Source: Pontixanthobacter aquaemixtae
GTDB lineage: Bacteria; Pseudomonadota; Alphaproteobacteria; Sphingomonadales; Sphingomonadaceae
DNA: 64,000 nt
NCBI RefSeq assembly: GCF_009827395.1
Contig: NZ_WTYX01000001.1
Span: 1,679,722-1,743,721, forward strand
Reading direction: 5' to 3'
How positions within the stretch are numbered: the stretch's first letter is position 1; every line of letters starts with the position of its first letter. This document shows positions 1 to 7,742 of the stretch, piece by piece. The position numbers were made by a program, and so were the translations under genes. The notes beneath the pieces were generated by a model. It saw only the letters and a program-made list of their open reading frames with translations, made no database searches and had not been told where the DNA came from.

Positions 1-27
1 GTAAGATCAGGCCGTTAGGCCGTCAGG

Positions 28-231
28 TTACGCTGCGAGAGCGAGTGCTTCGTTATCGTTTGCACTTATAAAAATGAGCCTTTTACGGGGTTTCTCAACC
101 CGGGCAAAAACAATGCTTTTCAACACACGTCGATCCTGGTTCGGCCCCGTCAGGAACCGCAGAATTCTGCGGTTTTTGGTGGAGCCGCCGGGTACTGCCC
201 CCGGGTCCGTTATGTCTATTGCACACCGCAA
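28..231 (-). CDS. Possible small hypothetical protein (67 aa)
   Basis: An open frame of 67 residues, rich in Arg and Lys in its middle and ending in a hydrophobic Ala/Leu tail (NEALALAA). I do not recognise a family. The C-terminal S-A-N-D-N motif resembles tails of small alphaproteobacterial proteins, but that is only an impression. The frame contains a perfect 16-base palindrome around 157-172. It could equally be a chance frame in an intergenic region, since the true upstream context is cut by the window start. Confidence 0.25.
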   Translation of the reverse strand: MRCAIDITDPGAVPGGSTKNRRILRFLTGPNQDRRVLKSIVFARVEKPRKRLIFISANDNEALALAA

Positions 232-248
232 TTTATCGCCATAGCCAG

Positions 249-289
249 CAAAAAGCCGGCACCGACTGATATAGTCGATACCGGCTTAA
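249..289 (-). terminator. Rho-independent terminator after mscL
   Basis: The arms AAGCCGG (253-259) and CCGGCTT (281-287) enclose a second short stem (263-267 with 273-277). Read on the minus strand the hairpin is followed by a T-run. It lies about 50 bases past the mscL stop codon. Confidence 0.7.
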
Positions 290-336
290 TGTGAAGTGTA
301 TTGCGCGGCCAAAGCCGCACAACAGCATCTAACCCA

Positions 337-762
337 CTATTTTTTAAGCGAATCGCGGATTTCGGTCAGCAGATCGATTTCGCTTGGACCTGCTTCTTCC
401 TCTTCCTTTTCGCCTTCAAACTTGGCCTGCACCTTGTTGGCGTAACGCACCAGCATGAAGATCACGAATGCCAGGATCAGGAAGTTGATGATCGTGGTGA
501 TAAAGGCACCCCAGGCGAGGACATTGGCGCCGGCTTCGCGGGCAGCCTCCAGGCTCATTCCGTCTTTGACCAACTCGTGGCCGCTCAGCACGGTATATTT
601 GCTGCTGAAATCGACATCGCCGAAAACCATTCCGACGATCGGCATGATAATGTCGGCGGTCAGCGACGCCACGATCACACCGAATGCGCCTGCGATAATC
701 ACCGCAACCGCCAGTTCCATCACATTACCCTTGGCAATGAAGTCCTTAAATTCTGCGAGCAT
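337..762 (-). CDS. mscL: Large-conductance mechanosensitive channel MscL
   Basis: Inner-membrane channel that opens under membrane tension to release solutes during hypo-osmotic shock. The 141-residue length matches the family (about 136). The N-terminus has the typical amphipathic start ([20 protein letters not shown]) leading into TM1 with the small-residue pore segment ([14 protein letters not shown]). A periplasmic loop of about 40 residues follows, then TM2 (about 83-105). The cytoplasmic C-terminal helix is charged ([10 protein letters not shown]...[11 protein letters not shown]). It is a monocistronic gene with its own terminator, transcribed away from lemA. Confidence 0.97.
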   Translation of the reverse strand: MLAEFKDFIAKGNVMELAVAVIIAGAFGVIVASLTADIIMPIVGMVFGDVDFSSKYTVLSGHELVKDGMSLEAAREAGANVLAWGAFITTIINFLILAFVIFMLVRYANKVQAKFEGEKEEEEAGPSEIDLLTEIRDSLKK

Positions 763-850
763 TATTTTTCCCTTTTTTTAGACCGCTTTCGCCTTTGCCA
801 CCAAGCGGCGATCATGCCAAGTCTGCGCCCCGACACAGCCGCACTTCGCC

Positions 851-878
851 TTGAAAACATACCAAGGTGTGCTATATC
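851..878 (+). promoter_or_regulatory. Probable sigma-70 type promoter for lemA operon
   Basis: TTGAAA (851-856) and TATATC (873-878) are separated by 16 bases and lie about 55 bases upstream of the lemA start. This is the best -35/-10 pair in the gap between the divergent mscL and lemA genes. It was found by eye only. Confidence 0.45.
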
Positions 879-931
879 CATAAGACAGATAGCGCGCGAC
901 TGTTGCGCGCATTCAAATTGGGGACCCGATC

Positions 932-1540
932 ATGAATCTACGCAGTTTTGGCCGCCTGACCGTGGTGGCAGTTATTTCGCTTACGCTTGCCGCGTGCGGC
1001 ATTAACTCCGTCCCGACCAAGGAAGAAGCGGCCAAGGCGCAATGGGCCAATGTGGAGGCTGCTTTGCAGCGCCGCCATGATGTCATCCCCAATCTGGTCA
1101 GCGTGGTCCAAGCCGCTGCAATTTCGGAAGAGAATATCCTGACCGGCGTGATCGAGGCGCGTTCCAAAGCGATGGGCGTCAATATCACGACGGACGATCT
1201 TTCCGACCCTGAAGAATTCCAGAAGATCCAGGCCGCGGAAAACCAATTCACCCAGGCGCTGGGGCAATTCCGCACGGTGGTAGAGGCCTATCCGCAGCTG
1301 CAATCAAACGCACGCTTCGCCGATCTGATGACCGAGATCGAACAGTCGAACAACATGATCAACACCGAAATCGGCCGCTACAACGATGCAGCACGCGATT
1401 TCAACACAGAGATCCGCACATTCCCGTCATCCATCGGCGCGAATGTCATTCACGGTTCCGAAGCGCTCGAATATTTCGAAGCGGCTGAGGGCGCATCGGA
1501 AAATCCCGAAGTGGATATGAGCAAGATCACGGGCGAATAA
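932..1540 (+). CDS. LemA family lipoprotein
   Basis: Predicted LemA-family protein of 202 residues, anchored to a membrane as a lipoprotein: the signal peptide ends in the lipobox L-A-A-C (Cys22). The mature part is mostly helical and carries the LemA hallmarks: a Q-W-A-N-V-E region, then 'R..VIPNLV' (HDVIPNLVSVV), and a late segment with 'Y..AARDFN'. The start is supported by GGGGA upstream. It is the first gene of a tight run with two TPM-domain proteins, a pairing seen widely in bacteria. The molecular role of LemA is not settled; membrane stress or envelope maintenance is the usual suggestion. Confidence 0.9.
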   Translation: MNLRSFGRLTVVAVISLTLAACGINSVPTKEEAAKAQWANVEAALQRRHDVIPNLVSVVQAAAISEENILTGVIEARSKAMGVNITTDDLSDPEEFQKIQAAENQFTQALGQFRTVVEAYPQLQSNARFADLMTEIEQSNNMINTEIGRYNDAARDFNTEIRTFPSSIGANVIHGSEALEYFEAAEGASENPEVDMSKITGE

Positions 1541-1570
1541 GGACGGGTGAACAGGAACGATCCCCCGCTG

Positions 1571-2431
1571 ATGACCATTCTCCCCTTTTCCATGCGCCGT
1601 TTGGCGGCCGCGCTGATTACTGTGCTGGCCTTGCTGCTGGCGGCGGGCGTGGCTGCGGCGCAGGATTTCCCCCCGCGTCCGGAAGGCCCGATCTATGATG
1701 GCGCGGAGATCCTTTCTCCCGCGACAGAGGCAGAACTGGACGCACGGCTGCGTGAATATAACCGGCAGACAGGGCGGGCGCTAATCGTTGCGACCATCCC
1801 CTCGCTCGAAGGGGAAAGCATAGAGCCTTACGCAACCGGGCTGTTCGAGACATGGGGCATTGGCGGGGAGAAGCGCGATCAGGGGTTGCTGCTGCTGATC
1901 GCCAAGGAAGATCGCGAAATGCGGATCGAAATCGGCTATGGTCTGCATCCCTATTTCGGCGGGATCATGGCCGGCCGCGTCATTCGCGATACGATTACGC
2001 CGCGTTTCAAAGCGGGTGATTTCGACGGCGGTGTAACCGCGGGCATGGACCGGATCATCACCCATCTCAACCGCAGCCCAGAAGATGCGGTCGCAATCGA
2101 GGAAGCGGCGCAAGCCGCGCGGGGAAACAGCAGCAGGGATGGCGGTTTCCCGATCGGCTTGCTGATCTGGGGCGGATTTATATTCCTGTTCTTTATCTTG
2201 CCGATGTTCCGCGGCGGAAGGCGCCGCCGTTATGGCAGAGGCGTGGGCGGCGCGGTTGGCGACATCATCCTGTGGGAAGCGGGCAAGGCAATCGCGCGCG
2301 GCGCCAGCGGAGGCCGCTCTGGCGGGTTTGGCGGCTTTAGCGGCGGAGGCGGCTTCTCCGGCGGTGGCGGCGGATTTGGCGGCTTTGGCGGCGGCATGTC
2401 CGGCGGCGGCGGTGCATCGGGGGGCTGGTGA
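1571..2431 (+). CDS. TPM-domain membrane protein (YgcG-like)
   Basis: Secreted or membrane-anchored protein with a signal peptide (RRLAAALITVLALLLAAG), then a TPM domain (about residues 35-160: 'YDGAEILSP...LLLLIAKEDREMRIEIGYGL'). One transmembrane helix follows (FPIGLLIWGGFIFLFFILPM), then Arg-rich residues and a C-terminal tail made almost only of Gly, Ser and Phe (GGFSGGGGFSGGGG), typical of the YgcG group. The start is uncertain: GTG at 1547 is possible but sits almost on its Shine-Dalgarno; ATG 1571 or 1592 are alternatives. Its stop is 3 bases before the next TPM gene. Confidence 0.85.
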   Translation: MTILPFSMRRLAAALITVLALLLAAGVAAAQDFPPRPEGPIYDGAEILSPATEAELDARLREYNRQTGRALIVATIPSLEGESIEPYATGLFETWGIGGEKRDQGLLLLIAKEDREMRIEIGYGLHPYFGGIMAGRVIRDTITPRFKAGDFDGGVTAGMDRIITHLNRSPEDAVAIEEAAQAARGNSSRDGGFPIGLLIWGGFIFLFFILPMFRGGRRRRYGRGVGGAVGDIILWEAGKAIARGASGGRSGGFGGFSGGGGFSGGGGGFGGFGGGMSGGGGASGGW

Positions 2432-2434
2432 ATC

Positions 2435-3109
2435 ATGAAATATCTGAACGCTGACCAGCATAGGATCGTGACCGAGGCGGTGGCCGAGGCAGAGCTCAAC
2501 ACCTCTGGCGAAATCCTGACCGTGCTGGCCGACCGGTCGGACGGATATAGCGACGTGGTGATGGCGTGGGCGGCAGTTGCGGCATTCACCGCAATGACTC
2601 TGTTCGCGGTGTTCCCCGACCTGTTCCTCGACAAGATCGACTGGCTTTTTGGCGGCTGGGGTTCCGAATGGACGATGGCCGAAGTGCTGTCGATTGCGGT
2701 CGGCTTCGGATTGCTCAAATTCTTGGGCGTGTGGCTGTTCCTGATGTGGGATCCGATGCGCTTTGTCCTGATCCCCGGTCCGGTTAGAACCAGCCGCGTT
2801 CACGAACGCGCGGTTGCCCATTTCAAAGTGGGCGCCGAACGCCGCACGCATGGCCGCACCGGCATCCTGATTTATCTGTCGATGCGCGAACATCGCGCCG
2901 AAATCGTCGCCGATGAACCGATTGCCGAACTGGTCGATGCCGAAGTTTGGGGCGAAGCGATGGCGGACATGCTGGCCGAAATCAAACAGGGCCGCATTGC
3001 CGAAGGGATGGCCGCTGGCGTGCGCGATGTGGGCAAGGTTCTTGCCGAGCATTTCCCGCGTTCGGATGTCGATGAAAATGAACTCCCCGACCGGCTGATC
3101 GAGGTTTAG
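2435..3109 (+). CDS. TPM-domain membrane protein, second copy type
   Basis: 224-residue protein with two membrane helices near residues 35-55 and 75-105 and a C-terminal TPM-like domain ('AVAHFKVGAERRTHGRTGILIYLSMREHRAEIVAD', about 127-165). The hallmark is 'V..RT.GRTGILIYLS...R..EI.AD'. It lacks a signal peptide and the Gly-rich tail of its neighbour. In lemA operons the two TPM proteins usually occur together; the proximity (3-base gap upstream) suggests translational coupling. Function unknown, probably envelope-related. Confidence 0.85.
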   Translation: MKYLNADQHRIVTEAVAEAELNTSGEILTVLADRSDGYSDVVMAWAAVAAFTAMTLFAVFPDLFLDKIDWLFGGWGSEWTMAEVLSIAVGFGLLKFLGVWLFLMWDPMRFVLIPGPVRTSRVHERAVAHFKVGAERRTHGRTGILIYLSMREHRAEIVADEPIAELVDAEVWGEAMADMLAEIKQGRIAEGMAAGVRDVGKVLAEHFPRSDVDENELPDRLIEV

Positions 3110-3127
3110 GGCCAGACCCCGCTTTCC

Positions 3128-3700
3128 ATGAGCACGTCCACACCCGATGCCGACCAACCCGAACAGATCGTCTGGGAAGGCCGCTATATCTCTGCCAAGA
3201 AACGCGGCCGCTGGGAATATGTTGGCCGCCCGCGCAATATTCGCGCCGCGGTTATTCTGGCGGTTGAAGACGGGCCATCCGGCGACGCGCAGGACAGGCA
3301 CGTCATTCTGGTCGAACAATACCGCGTTCCCTTGGGCAAGCGCTGCCTGGAACTGCCCGCCGGCCTGATCGGCGATCATGACGATGTCGCGGGCGAGCCC
3401 GACGAGGTTGCTGCCGCGCGCGAGCTGGAGGAGGAAACCGGCTATATTGCCGGGCGGATGGAAAATCTCGGTGAGTTCTTCTCCAGCCCCGGCATGGTCA
3501 GCGAGAGTTTCACTCTGTTTCGCGCGCATGGCCTCAAGAAAGTCAGCGAAGGCGGCGGGACCGACAGCGAAGATATCATCGTTCACCGCGTCAGACTGGA
3601 TGAAATCCAGCAATTCATTGCAGATTGGCGCGCAGCGGGCCATGCAGTCGACGTGCGGCTGGCAATTCTGCTGGCCGGGGAATTTCTGAAGGATAAGTGA
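3128..3700 (+). CDS. Nudix hydrolase, ADP-ribose pyrophosphatase-like
   Basis: 190 residues. The Nudix signature is clear: 'GLI...EPDEVAAARELEEETGY' (about 78-105), with the R-E-L-x-E-E-x-G-Y core that binds metal. The preceding 'VILVEQYRVPLGKRCLELPAG' is typical of ADP-ribose or nucleoside-diphosphate-sugar hydrolases (NudF group). The expected reaction is hydrolysis of ADP-ribose to AMP and ribose 5-phosphate, but the substrate cannot be fixed from sequence. It follows the TPM genes by 18 bases and precedes the SDR gene by 3. Confidence 0.88.
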   Translation: MSTSTPDADQPEQIVWEGRYISAKKRGRWEYVGRPRNIRAAVILAVEDGPSGDAQDRHVILVEQYRVPLGKRCLELPAGLIGDHDDVAGEPDEVAAARELEEETGYIAGRMENLGEFFSSPGMVSESFTLFRAHGLKKVSEGGGTDSEDIIVHRVRLDEIQQFIADWRAAGHAVDVRLAILLAGEFLKDK

Positions 3701-3703
3701 CTT

Positions 3704-4486
3704 ATGGTGGATCGCGTCAAAGGCAAATTGGCATTGGTTACGGGCGCGGCGCAGGGACTGGGCGCAGCGCATTCGATGCTGCTGGCGCAGGAAGGCGCGC
3801 GCGTTCTTTGTACCGATATCAATGGCGAAGGCGCGGCGGAAACGGCCAAAGGCATCAATGATGCGCTGGGCGCCGGGACCGCATTTTCGATCCAGCATGA
3901 CGTGACCGATCCCGACGCATGGGAAGCCGCGGTGGACCATGCGCGCGACAATATGGGCGGGCTCAACGTGCTGGTGAACAATGCCGGCATCGGTGTCGCG
4001 GGCAATATCGAGACATGCAAATTCGAAGACTGGCAGCGCTGCTTCGCGATCAATGTCGATTCAATCTTTCACGGCTGCCAGAAGGCGTTGCCGCTGATGC
4101 GCGAACATGCGCCGGGTTCGATTGTGAATATCAGTTCGATCGCCGGACTGATCGCCAGCGACACAATGCCAGCCTATAATGCGTCAAAAGCGTCGGTGTG
4201 GATGCTGAGCAAATCCATCGCGCTGCATTGTGCGAAGAACAATATGCAGATCCGCTGCAATTCGGTGCATCCAACATTTGTCGACACGCCTATCCTCGAC
4301 GGGACGGCGAAGCATCATAATATCGAAAAGAGTGTTTTGATGGACAAGCTGGCGCGGCAAATTCCGCTCAAATTCGTTGGTGAGCCCAACGATATCGCCA
4401 ATGCTGTGCTGTATCTGGCCAGCGACGAAAGCCGCTTTATGACCGGGGCCGAAATGAAACTGGATGGCGGCATTTCGGCAATGTGA
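3704..4486 (+). CDS. Short-chain dehydrogenase/reductase
   Basis: 260-residue classical SDR. Cofactor loop TGAAQGLGAAHS at about residues 14-25, NNAG at about 89-92, and the catalytic triad Ser/Tyr/Lys in 'ISSIAG...AYNASKAS'. The C-terminal 'FMTGAEMKLDGG' is family-typical. It resembles cyclopentanol dehydrogenase or 3-oxoacyl reductase-like SDRs; substrate unknown. An acidic residue after the second beta strand (C-T-D-I-N) points to NAD rather than NADP. It is the last gene of the lemA run and is followed by a clear terminator. Confidence 0.88.
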   Translation: MVDRVKGKLALVTGAAQGLGAAHSMLLAQEGARVLCTDINGEGAAETAKGINDALGAGTAFSIQHDVTDPDAWEAAVDHARDNMGGLNVLVNNAGIGVAGNIETCKFEDWQRCFAINVDSIFHGCQKALPLMREHAPGSIVNISSIAGLIASDTMPAYNASKASVWMLSKSIALHCAKNNMQIRCNSVHPTFVDTPILDGTAKHHNIEKSVLMDKLARQIPLKFVGEPNDIANAVLYLASDESRFMTGAEMKLDGGISAM

Positions 4487-4498
4487 ACTCTGTCGTCG

Positions 4499-4545
4499 CC
4501 CCAGCGGTTACGGAGTAGGCCGAAGGCCAACGCTGGGGTCTTTTC
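4499..4545 (+). terminator. Rho-independent terminator after the SDR gene
   Basis: CCCCAGCG (4499-4506) pairs with CGCTGGGG (4531-4538) and is followed by TCTTTTCC. The loop contains a second small stem (GGCCGAAGGCC). Confidence 0.65.
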
Positions 4546-4571
4546 CAGACTGGCGCGCCATTCCGCCAGCG

Positions 4572-4591
4572 ATCCCTGCCTCCGCAGGGAT
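4572..4591. repeat. Short perfect palindrome, possible repetitive extragenic element
   Basis: ATCCCTGC and GCAGGGAT flank a four-base loop; a second inverted pair (GACGG/CCGTC) follows at 4592-4616. Palindromes of this type are scattered in sphingomonad intergenic regions, as I recall; only one copy is seen here. It also lies just past the pspC stop on the other strand and may help end that transcript. Confidence 0.4.
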
Positions 4592-4614
4592 GACGGCCCC
4601 CTTTCGGGAGACCG

Positions 4615-4830
4615 TCAGTCTGCGATCAAGGCGATTGCTGCGTAAACCAGAAGCAGCGAACCGAAGCCGATCAATGTGCCAGCAACAAAGCCGATGCGGA
4701 CCAATGTACTGTCAACATTGAAGTAATTGGCGATACCAGAGCACACGCCCCACAATTTGGCATTGCGCTTGTCGAGACGGAAGCCGCTGGATGGCGGGCC
4801 GCCGGCGGTTTTGCGTTCCAGATTGCTCAT
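4615..4830 (-). CDS. PspC domain protein
   Basis: 71-residue protein that is essentially one PspC domain: 'FRLDKRNAKLWGVCSGIANYFNVDSTLVRIGFV', then a membrane helix (GTLIGFGSLLLVYAAIALIAD). The G-V-C-S/G-I-A-x-Y-F and D-x-T-x-V-R motifs are family hallmarks. PspC proteins sense or respond to membrane stress in the phage-shock response; no pspA or pspB is present in this window. Its ATG overlaps the stop of the upstream 43-residue gene (ATGA), so the two are translationally coupled. Confidence 0.9.
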   Translation of the reverse strand: MSNLERKTAGGPPSSGFRLDKRNAKLWGVCSGIANYFNVDSTLVRIGFVAGTLIGFGSLLLVYAAIALIAD

Positions 4831-4958
4831 GCGATTGCTCCTGTGAGTGCAGCGTTCTGCGTTGCGGGTGCGATGGCGGTTGCGAGCAGGACGGCCGAGA
4901 AAACCAGCGAACCGGCGGCTGCCACCATGCGGTTGGTGAAATATTCAAACGAAGTCAT
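4827..4958 (-). CDS. Small hydrophobic protein, 43 aa, copy 2
   Basis: Unannotated small gene directly upstream of, and overlapping, pspC. It begins M-T-S-F-E-Y-F and has one hydrophobic segment (SLVFSAVLLATAIAPAT), ending N-A-A-L-T-G-A-I-A. It is the same length as the gene just upstream and shares its C-terminal pattern (L-A-x-A-I-A-P-A-T-x-N-A-x-x-T-G-x-I-A). A good Shine-Dalgarno (AAAGGAAAG) precedes the ATG. The family is unknown to me; it is probably a single-pass inner-membrane peptide working with PspC. Confidence 0.75.
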   Translation of the reverse strand: MTSFEYFTNRMVAAAGSLVFSAVLLATAIAPATQNAALTGAIA

Positions 4959-4992
4959 TTTTCTTTCCTTTGGTTGGTGTGGTTGGATTGGA

Positions 4993-5124
4993 TCAGGCGA
5001 TCATGCCGGTCATGGTTGCATTCGGTGTTGCCGGTGCAATGGCGACGGCGAGCACGAAAGCGGTTGCGGTCAGCGAAGATACTGCGGCAAAAACCCGGCT
5101 GCTGATTTGGTCAAAGTTAAGCAT
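4993..5124 (-). CDS. Small hydrophobic protein, 43 aa, copy 1
   Basis: First gene of the small operon leading to pspC. It begins M-L-N-F-D-Q-I-S-S-R, has a hydrophobic stretch (LTATAFVLAVAIAPAT) and ends N-A-T-M-T-G-M-I-A. Same length (43) and same C-terminal pattern as the next gene, so the two arose by tandem duplication. The Shine-Dalgarno GAGGGAA is well placed. A sigma-54-like element lies 55 bases upstream. No recognised family. Confidence 0.75.
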   Translation of the reverse strand: MLNFDQISSRVFAAVSSLTATAFVLAVAIAPATPNATMTGMIA

Positions 5125-5178
5125 TTTATTCCCTCATAATTTGGTTCGATGGGCCATTCCCGCCGATGCCAACCACTC

Positions 5179-5194
5179 TGCAGAGACCGTGCCA
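5179..5194 (-). promoter_or_regulatory. Sigma-54 (RpoN) type -24/-12 promoter
   Basis: On the minus strand the sequence reads TGGCACGGTCTCTGCA. This matches the RpoN consensus TGGCACG-N4-TTGCA at all but one fixed position, with the required 10 bases between GG and GC. It faces the two 43-residue genes and pspC, and predicts a transcript start near 5168. Phage-shock genes in enterobacteria are also sigma-54 dependent (PspF-activated), which makes the match credible. Confidence 0.6.
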
Positions 5195-5346
5195 GTTTTG
5201 AAAAATGGCGGAATTCTGCGGTTTTTCCGGTTTTACGCCCATTTGCGAATATTAACGGATACTGAATGTTGGGATTTTTCACCAACTGTTGGAATTGCGG
5301 TTTGCGGTGGCGTTGAAACGCATGGCTGGTTAGGGCGATTGCAGTC

Positions 5347-6432
5347 ATGGCGCTCGACCAAATCACCCTTTCCCATTTCCGCAATCACGCCGAAACGCGG
5401 ATCGAGGGAACGCGCCAGTTCAATCTGCTGGTGGGTGAAAACGGGGCCGGAAAAACCAATGTGCTGGAAGCGATATCTTTATTCGCCCCGGGCCGCGGCC
5501 TGCGGCGCGCCGCCTTGGCGGAAATGGCCGGCAGCAGCGGCGATGGGGGAATGGCGATAGGATCCTCGCTCCGCGCGGAAGCCGACCAGGAACCGGTGCG
5601 TTTGGGCAGCTATTCCAAAGCGGCCAATCCTGGCCGCCGGCTGGTGCGCATCAACGGCAGCGAGACAAGCGCGATCGCGTTGGGCGAATGGCTCTCCATC
5701 GGCTGGCTGACCCCGGCAATGGACCGCCTGTTCACCGACAGCGCGGGCGCAAGGCGGCGCTTCATCGACCGTATGGCGCTGGCGCTTGATCCGCTGCATG
5801 CGCGCCACGCGACGCGCTACGAAGCGGCATTGCGCGAACGCAACCGCCTGCTGGGCGATGAGAGGGAACCCGAAGCCGCGTGGCTCGATGGTGTCGAGGC
5901 GCAATTGGCCGAACATGGCGCTGCGCTGGCGGCGGGCCGCGCAGGCCTGATCTCGCGGCTGATGGAGGAACTGGCAACGCTGCCCCCGCAACCCTTCGCC
6001 CGCCCTGCCCTGTCTTATCTCGCTGGCGGACCGATCATCCGCGAAGATCTTGCCGCCGCATTGCGCAGCAACCGCGCCAAAGACCGCGCCGCCTCGCGCA
6101 CGCTGACCGGCCCGCATCGCGACGAATTGGGCGTCGCGATGGAAGGCAAGCAGGCCCCCGCCGCCAGCTGCTCTACCGGAGAGCAAAAGGCGATGCTGAT
6201 CGCCATCGTCCTCGCCCATGCAGGGCTCGCCGCGCGCGGCCGCCCCAACCTGCTCTTGCTCGATGAAGTCGCCGCGCATCTCGACCCGATCCGCCGCGAA
6301 GCGCTGTTCGAACGCCTGCGCGATAGCGGCGCGCAAGTGTGGATGACGGGGACCGAGATTGGTCCGTTTGCGGCAATTCGCGATGAAGCTGCAGTTTGGC
6401 GGGTCGAGGACGGAAAGCTCACGCCGCTATAG
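5347..6432 (+). CDS. recF: DNA replication and repair protein RecF
   Basis: 361-residue SMC-like ATPase that with RecO and RecR loads RecA onto gapped DNA. Walker A is GENGAGKTN (about 29-37), the ABC-type signature is STGEQKAML (about 277-285) and Walker B is NLLLLDEVAAHLD (about 301-313). The N-terminal 'LDQITLSHFRNH' is the family start and supports the ATG at 5347. Unlike the classic dnaA-dnaN-recF arrangement it stands alone here. Confidence 0.96.
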   Translation: MALDQITLSHFRNHAETRIEGTRQFNLLVGENGAGKTNVLEAISLFAPGRGLRRAALAEMAGSSGDGGMAIGSSLRAEADQEPVRLGSYSKAANPGRRLVRINGSETSAIALGEWLSIGWLTPAMDRLFTDSAGARRRFIDRMALALDPLHARHATRYEAALRERNRLLGDEREPEAAWLDGVEAQLAEHGAALAAGRAGLISRLMEELATLPPQPFARPALSYLAGGPIIREDLAAALRSNRAKDRAASRTLTGPHRDELGVAMEGKQAPAASCSTGEQKAMLIAIVLAHAGLAARGRPNLLLLDEVAAHLDPIRREALFERLRDSGAQVWMTGTEIGPFAAIRDEAAVWRVEDGKLTPL

Positions 6433-6452
6433 GGGCAAGCACGCGCCGGAAA

Positions 6453-7589
6453 TTACGCTTCCTCTTCCTCCAGGAAACGCGCGATATATTCATCCGAATA
6501 ATCAACCTCCAGCTCGATCCAGATCGGCAAATGGTCGGACATTTCGAAGGTGCACCACTGCGCATAGCTGCGTTCGAAATCGGTATAGGGCTGCTTGCCG
6601 TTGGACCGGCGTTGGGCATCGCAGATGGGCCGGTAATGGGCGAGCATATCGGCATGCGAAATGCGCGGGCAGGAACCGGTCTTTTCCGCATCGGGCAGCA
6701 GATCGAATTCGTCCTGCGGGTATGGTCCGAAAATGGATTTGCGCCAGTCAAACAGGCCGTGACGGATCAGTTTCGTCTTCAGAGTGGCCGCACCCTTATT
6801 GGTGAACGCCATCTGGTCATAAAGCCTGTCGCCCTTCATATTGGTCGCGGGAAATTCCGGGACGATCATTTTGCTGTCGCGCAGCGCCTGCATGATTTCG
6901 CCATTGGTGGATTCGATGTTCATATCCCCCAGCAGAACATAGACCTGGTCTTCCTTTTTCGCGCGGCTGACCAACATCTTGGTGATCGCCCGGATTTCAT
7001 CCGCGCGCATTTTCTTGGCATCGGCCGACGCGCCGCCAAAGATCACGTGAGTGGAACACAGGCAGAAACGGAACCAATCGGCCTGGAATGCGGCGAAGAA
7101 GGGAGAACGGGCAAACTGGTCGCTATTCTCCAGATCATCCTTGTCGATCACCAATTCGCCGATCAGGCGGCGGAAGAACACCCGATCGGTGTTATACAGA
7201 AACGCCATGCGTTCATTGTTGCCGCCCTTGTGGGTCGACACGTCGGAAACGAAATATTCCCAACTCGGGCCTAGCAGCTCGCGCAAACGCTCCAGCGGTT
7301 TCAGGTCGCCTTTCACTTCCTGCACCGCACAAATATCGAAAGCGCTGATGATCTCGGCAATATAGTGATAGCTTTCGTCAAGCCGTTCCGCCCCGTCATC
7401 AAAGGCGCGGATGTTCCAGCTGCCGATAATCAGCGAATTCGGCCGCCGGTCATTGACGATCGTTTCCGCAAGGTCTTTGCGAAGATTGAGCAGTCGGCTG
7501 GCAATCCAGCGTTTCTTGCCCGGGTAATTCGGATAAATTCCCGCTTCGGGGGTATGCCCGTAGGATTTGAGCCCATGATAAAACGGCAT
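6453..7589 (-). CDS. Endonuclease/exonuclease/phosphatase family protein
   Basis: 378 residues with the EEP (DNase I-like) fold. Visible motifs: 'SLIIGSWNIRAFDD' (strand 1 with Asn), 'DICAVQEVKGD' (catalytic Glu), 'YVLLGDMNIES' (G-D-x-N metal site) and the C-terminal 'SDHLPIWIEL' (catalytic Asp-His). No signal peptide, so probably cytoplasmic. The substrate (DNA, phospholipid or other phosphodiester) cannot be told. The N-terminal 50 residues before the domain are extra. The start is supported by GGAGGGTAAG before the ATG. The 150-base upstream gap is strikingly AT-rich. Confidence 0.85.
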   Translation of the reverse strand: MPFYHGLKSYGHTPEAGIYPNYPGKKRWIASRLLNLRKDLAETIVNDRRPNSLIIGSWNIRAFDDGAERLDESYHYIAEIISAFDICAVQEVKGDLKPLERLRELLGPSWEYFVSDVSTHKGGNNERMAFLYNTDRVFFRRLIGELVIDKDDLENSDQFARSPFFAAFQADWFRFCLCSTHVIFGGASADAKKMRADEIRAITKMLVSRAKKEDQVYVLLGDMNIESTNGEIMQALRDSKMIVPEFPATNMKGDRLYDQMAFTNKGAATLKTKLIRHGLFDWRKSIFGPYPQDEFDLLPDAEKTGSCPRISHADMLAHYRPICDAQRRSNGKQPYTDFERSYAQWCTFEMSDHLPIWIELEVDYSDEYIARFLEEEEA

Positions 7590-7742
7590 TCTTTCTTACC
7601 CTCCGAAATAAAACAGAACGCGACCTCTATCCAAAAAGCCTATCACCTTTCAAATATAAAACAAATATTCGCCTGAACTCGCACCAATTCGATTGCTGTA
7701 TTTATGATTTTTGCAATAGAATTATCGGAATGATCGATTCAA

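Noticed and set aside
157-177. Perfect palindrome CCGCAGAATTCTGCGG followed by T5, looking like a terminator
   Set aside because: No plus-strand gene is visible before it and the window starts nearby. A partial match (GAATTCTGCGGTTTTT) recurs at 5211-5226, but two short matches are not enough to call a motif.
1781-3940. A 719-codon open frame on the minus strand
   Set aside because: It runs antisense to the TPM, Nudix and SDR genes, which have clear motifs, and its translation has no family features. It is a GC-rich shadow.
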